Shown here: piece after piece, positions 62,124 through 64,000 of the stretch
Layout of the letters: the number at the start of each line of letters is the position of its first letter
How positions within the stretch are numbered: position 1 is the stretch's first letter
Assembly (NCBI GenBank): GCA_965660675.1
Contig: CBFIAU010000005.1
Coordinates: forward strand, 62,001-126,000
Direction: 5' to 3'
DNA length: 64,000 bases
Source of the DNA: UBA12202 sp002691725
Lineage (GTDB): Bacteria > Pseudomonadota > Alphaproteobacteria > Puniceispirillales > UBA1172
The notes under the pieces: generated by a model
Databases searched by the model: none
Told to the model about the DNA's origin: nothing
Seen by the model: only the letters and a program-made list of their open reading frames with translations
Position numbers and translations under genes: made by a program

Positions 62124-62465
62124 ATGACATACATCGTGAATGATAAATGTATTCGCTGTAAATATACCGATTGTGTCGAAGTATGCCCGGTAGATTGTTT
62201 CTATGAAGGCGAAAATATGCTGGTAATCCATCCAGATGAATGTATTGACTGCGGGGTATGTGAGCCAGAATGCCCACCCGAAGCGATATGGCCTGATACG
62301 GAGCCGGGGGCGGAAGCCTGGATTGCCTTTAATACGGAAAAATCAGAAGCCTGGCCAAATATCACCAGGCGCAAAGATGCCCCTGCTGATGCTGATGATT
62401 ATGCTCAGACGGAAGGCAAGTTTGCTCTTTATTTTGTTGATCGTCCTGGCACAGGTGATGCCTGA
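62124..62465 (+). CDS. fdxA: 7Fe ferredoxin FdxA
   Basis: The 113-residue ferredoxin has CIRCKYTDCVEVCPVDCFYE (3Fe-4S/4Fe-4S pattern) and CIDCGVCEPECPPEAIWPD, typical of the FdxA type with a C-terminal extension. It transfers electrons in the cytosol. It usually precedes carD in alphaproteobacteria, as here. Confidence 0.96.
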   Translation: MTYIVNDKCIRCKYTDCVEVCPVDCFYEGENMLVIHPDECIDCGVCEPECPPEAIWPDTEPGAEAWIAFNTEKSEAWPNITRRKDAPADADDYAQTEGKFALYFVDRPGTGDA

Positions 62466-62489
62466 TACTTATGTCCATGCCTGATGGTT

Positions 62490-62508
62490 AAAGGTATATT
62501 ATACCTTT
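62490..62508 (+). terminator. Perfect hairpin after fdxA, probable terminator
   Basis: AAAGGTATA (62490-62498), one T, then TATACCTTT (62500-62508): a 9-bp perfect inverted repeat 24 bp after the fdxA stop, followed by an AT-rich stretch but no long T-run. Confidence 0.5.
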
Positions 62509-62534
62509 ATAATTAGCGCTTCTGCAGTGTAGTC

Positions 62535-62563
62535 TTTCAAAATTGTAATATTTATGTTATAAA
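62535..62563 (+). promoter_or_regulatory. Candidate carD promoter with extended -10
   Basis: TTTCAA (62535-62540) and TATAAA (62558-62563) are 17 bp apart, with TG one base before the -10. A start near 62570 gives a leader of about 230 nt before carD. Confidence 0.4.
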
Positions 62564-62580
62564 ACGGTCATACGTTTAGA

Positions 62581-62660
62581 ACCTTGATGAAATGGTGAGC
62601 ATACACCATCAGGTCAACTCGTGTATCGCCAAGGCAAATGATCAAATCCTTGGTGACCTT
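62581..62660 (+). promoter_or_regulatory. Structured leader RNA upstream of carD
   Basis: Pairing options: ATGGTG (62592-62597) with CACCAT (62604-62609); ACCTTGATG (62581-62589) with CATCAGGT (62607-62614, one bulge); and the nested stem AGGTCA (62611-62616)/TGACCT (62654-62659) around CCAAGG (62629-62634)/CCTTGG (62648-62653). The second and third options share bases 62611-62614, so they exclude each other, as in a switch. It is in the 334-bp spacer 62466-62799. Confidence 0.5.
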
Positions 62661-62701
62661 AAATGAGCTGACTTAAATCGCCGAATGAAATGATAGTAAT
62701 T

Positions 62702-62725
62702 GCATTACCACTCGCATTACCACTC
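62702..62725. repeat. Perfect 12-bp duplication in the carD leader
   Basis: GCATTACCACTC at 62702-62713 and 62714-62725. Confidence 0.85.
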
Positions 62726-62799
62726 ACAACACGGCGCAAAAACCATGGCATTACAACGTATTCAGAATAATGCGAAGTATTAAAAGAACAGGAAGATCA

Positions 62800-63312
62800 A
62801 TGGTAACTAAGATAAAGACATCTACGGTTGAGTTTAACGCTAATGATTTTGTGGTCTATCCCACGCATGGTGTCGGCCGAATTCTCGGAACCGAAGAGCA
62901 AACGATCGCCGGCATGAATATGGATGTGCTGATTGTGCGCTTTGAGCAAGATCGGATGACCCTTCGTGTGCCTCTTGAGAAGGCCAGAAGTCTGGGTTTG
63001 CGGACATTGTCATCAAAAAAGCAAATGGATGAAGCGATTACTACCTTGAAAGGTAAGGCAAAATCTCGCCGTGATATGTGGTCAAAGCGGGCCAAGGTAT
63101 ATGATGATAAAATTAGATCAGGTGATCCTGTATCTATTGCTGAAGTTGTTCGTGATCTGCGGCGCCGCGAGAATCAAACCGAACAATCATATAGCGAGAG
63201 ACAAATGTATCAGGCGGCGTTAGAACGTCTAGCGCGTGAGTTTGCGGCCATTGAACAGATTGATCAGACCGCGGCGGCTGATAAGCTGGAACATTTGATG
63301 GATGTGGCATAA
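62800..63312 (+). CDS. carD: CarD/CdnL-family RNA polymerase-binding regulator
   Basis: About 170 residues from the ATG at 62800, which has an AGGAAGA ribosome site. The N-terminal RNA-polymerase-interacting domain has FVVYPTHGVGRILG and DVLIVRFEQDRMTLRVPLEKA; a helical DNA-contacting domain follows (SRRDMWSKRAKVYDDKI). CdnL stabilises open complexes and supports growth and stress gene expression. rpoH lies 89 bp downstream. Confidence 0.94.
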   Translation: MVTKIKTSTVEFNANDFVVYPTHGVGRILGTEEQTIAGMNMDVLIVRFEQDRMTLRVPLEKARSLGLRTLSSKKQMDEAITTLKGKAKSRRDMWSKRAKVYDDKIRSGDPVSIAEVVRDLRRRENQTEQSYSERQMYQAALERLAREFAAIEQIDQTAAADKLEHLMDVA

Positions 63313-63401
63313 TAAATAAGTGAACAGATATTGACCTTATTTGATTGCCACCTATCTGGTTAAAATGAAGTAAATTATAAAAACGTAAGTTAGGGTTTAA
63401 T

Positions 63402-64000
63402 ATGGGTGAGGAAAGTAACCGTGATGCGGTAAATCACGATAACGAATATATTCGGCGTGTGATGCGCGAGGATTTACTCGAACGTGATGAAGAACTGCTA
63501 TTAGCGACAAAATGGCGTGATGAGCATTGTGAAGTGTCTATGCATAAGCTGGTTATGGCCTATTCTCGGCTTGTTATCAGCATTGCCTCAAAGTTTCGTC
63601 ATTATGGTCTCCCCCTTGGTGATCTCATCCAAGAAGGCAATATCGGCATTATGCAAGCGGCTAGTCGCTTTGATCCTGATCGTGAAGTTCGCTTTTCAAC
63701 CTATTCTGTCTGGTGGATTAGGGCATCTATTCAAGATTATGTCCTGCGAAACTGGTCAATAGTTCGCACAGGTACTACCTCTGCCCATAAATCTCTATTT
63801 TTTAAACTGCGCCGTATCCGCGCCCGCATTGGTGAAGTCGATGGTGGAGCGCTGACAAATGAAGGCAGGCAGCAAATCGCTGATATTATTGGTGTGTCTT
63901 TGAATGACGTTCAGCATATGGAAATGCGGATGTCTGGATCAGACTCATCGCTTAATGCCATGATTGGTGATAATGGTGATAACTCGGCGCAAGATTTCCT
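63402..64000 (+). CDS. rpoH: Heat-shock-type sigma factor, RpoH (RpoHII-like), truncated by window edge
   Basis: Begins with ATG at 63402 after a TAGGG ribosome site; 199 codons are in the window and the frame stays open. Region 2 reads LGDLIQEGNIGIMQAASRFD and FSTYSVWWIRASIQDYVLRN, followed by the RpoH box region (VRTGTTSAHKSLFFKLR). The latter resembles alphaproteobacterial RpoHII, which acts in oxidative and singlet-oxygen stress, more than RpoHI. Regions 3-4 are missing. The carD neighbourhood fits. Confidence 0.9.
   Translation, partial: MGEESNRDAVNHDNEYIRRVMREDLLERDEELLLATKWRDEHCEVSMHKLVMAYSRLVISIASKFRHYGLPLGDLIQEGNIGIMQAASRFDPDREVRFSTYSVWWIRASIQDYVLRNWSIVRTGTTSAHKSLFFKLRRIRARIGEVDGGALTNEGRQQIADIIGVSLNDVQHMEMRMSGSDSSLNAMIGDNGDNSAQDF

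Noticed and set aside
1..64000. CRISPR arrays, IS elements or prophage genes
   Set aside because: No spaced identical repeats of CRISPR size, no transposase or integrase motifs, and no phage structural genes were found.

Overview
The window looks like chromosomal DNA of a free-living, aerobic, probably marine alphaproteobacterium. The basis is gene content and order: an aa3-type cox operon followed by DUF983, SURF1 and threonine synthase; a split atpI-B-E-b'-b Fo operon; a ccm operon next to acnA; a plant-type glutamate-cysteine ligase; the short ArgC; a SUV3-like helicase followed by an S4 protein, FdxA, CarD and RpoH; DUF1674; and DUF1491. Moderate GC and the mix of B12-dependent C1 genes with these blocks would suit the SAR116 (Puniceispirillum-like) group, but that placement is inference. 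No rRNA, tRNA, CRISPR array, IS element or prophage was seen.

Layout. 1-10.6 kb: end of an MsbA-like ABC exporter, a Cys-type phosphatase, pmbA, argC, ubiA, rsmE, gshA, an MFS pump, a secreted nuclease and tldD. 10.8-19.7 kb: cytochrome c oxidase operon (ctaC, ctaD, ctaB, a small membrane protein, ctaG, ctaE, DUF983, surf1), then thrC and an M16 peptidase. 19.7-26 kb: yqgE, a DsbD-type reductase, a peroxiredoxin, the rnhA/thrB/ispH cluster and a lipoprotein. 26-28.7 kb: ATP synthase Fo genes. 28.9-42.2 kb: smc, a DsbA-like protein, DUF721, mutY, purH, heparinase II/III-like protein, rsmB, DUF1674, DUF1491, dusA and yciB. 42.2-47.5 kb: a five-gene corrinoid C1-transfer cluster (corrinoid protein, small 'virulence factor' protein, MetF-like, pterin methyltransferase, RACo-type activator). 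47.6-54.3 kb: complete ccmABCDEFGHI. 54.7-64 kb: acnA, a small AT-rich islet (winged-helix-like protein plus DUF3800), SUV3-like helicase, S4 protein, fdxA, carD and the start of an rpoH.

How the genes fit together. Much of the window builds the aerobic respiratory chain: haem O synthesis, Cu delivery and Surf1 for oxidase, all Ccm proteins for c-type cytochromes, an SDHAF4-like factor, thiol-redox proteins, and the ATP synthase membrane sector. A GCGAC/GTCGC inverted repeat before ctaC resembles RegA/PrrA sites. The corrinoid cluster is the most distinctive metabolic unit. It probably moves methyl groups between methyl-THF and cobalamin and resembles a split, RACo-activated methionine synthase or demethylase whose final acceptor or donor enzyme lies elsewhere.

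Two further themes stand out. Structured leaders precede the corrinoid gene, acnA and carD. Short tandem duplications (6-42 bp) are scattered through intergenic DNA and, in frame, through genes such as mutY, ccmA and the nuclease. Both window edges cut genes (ABC exporter on the left, rpoH on the right).
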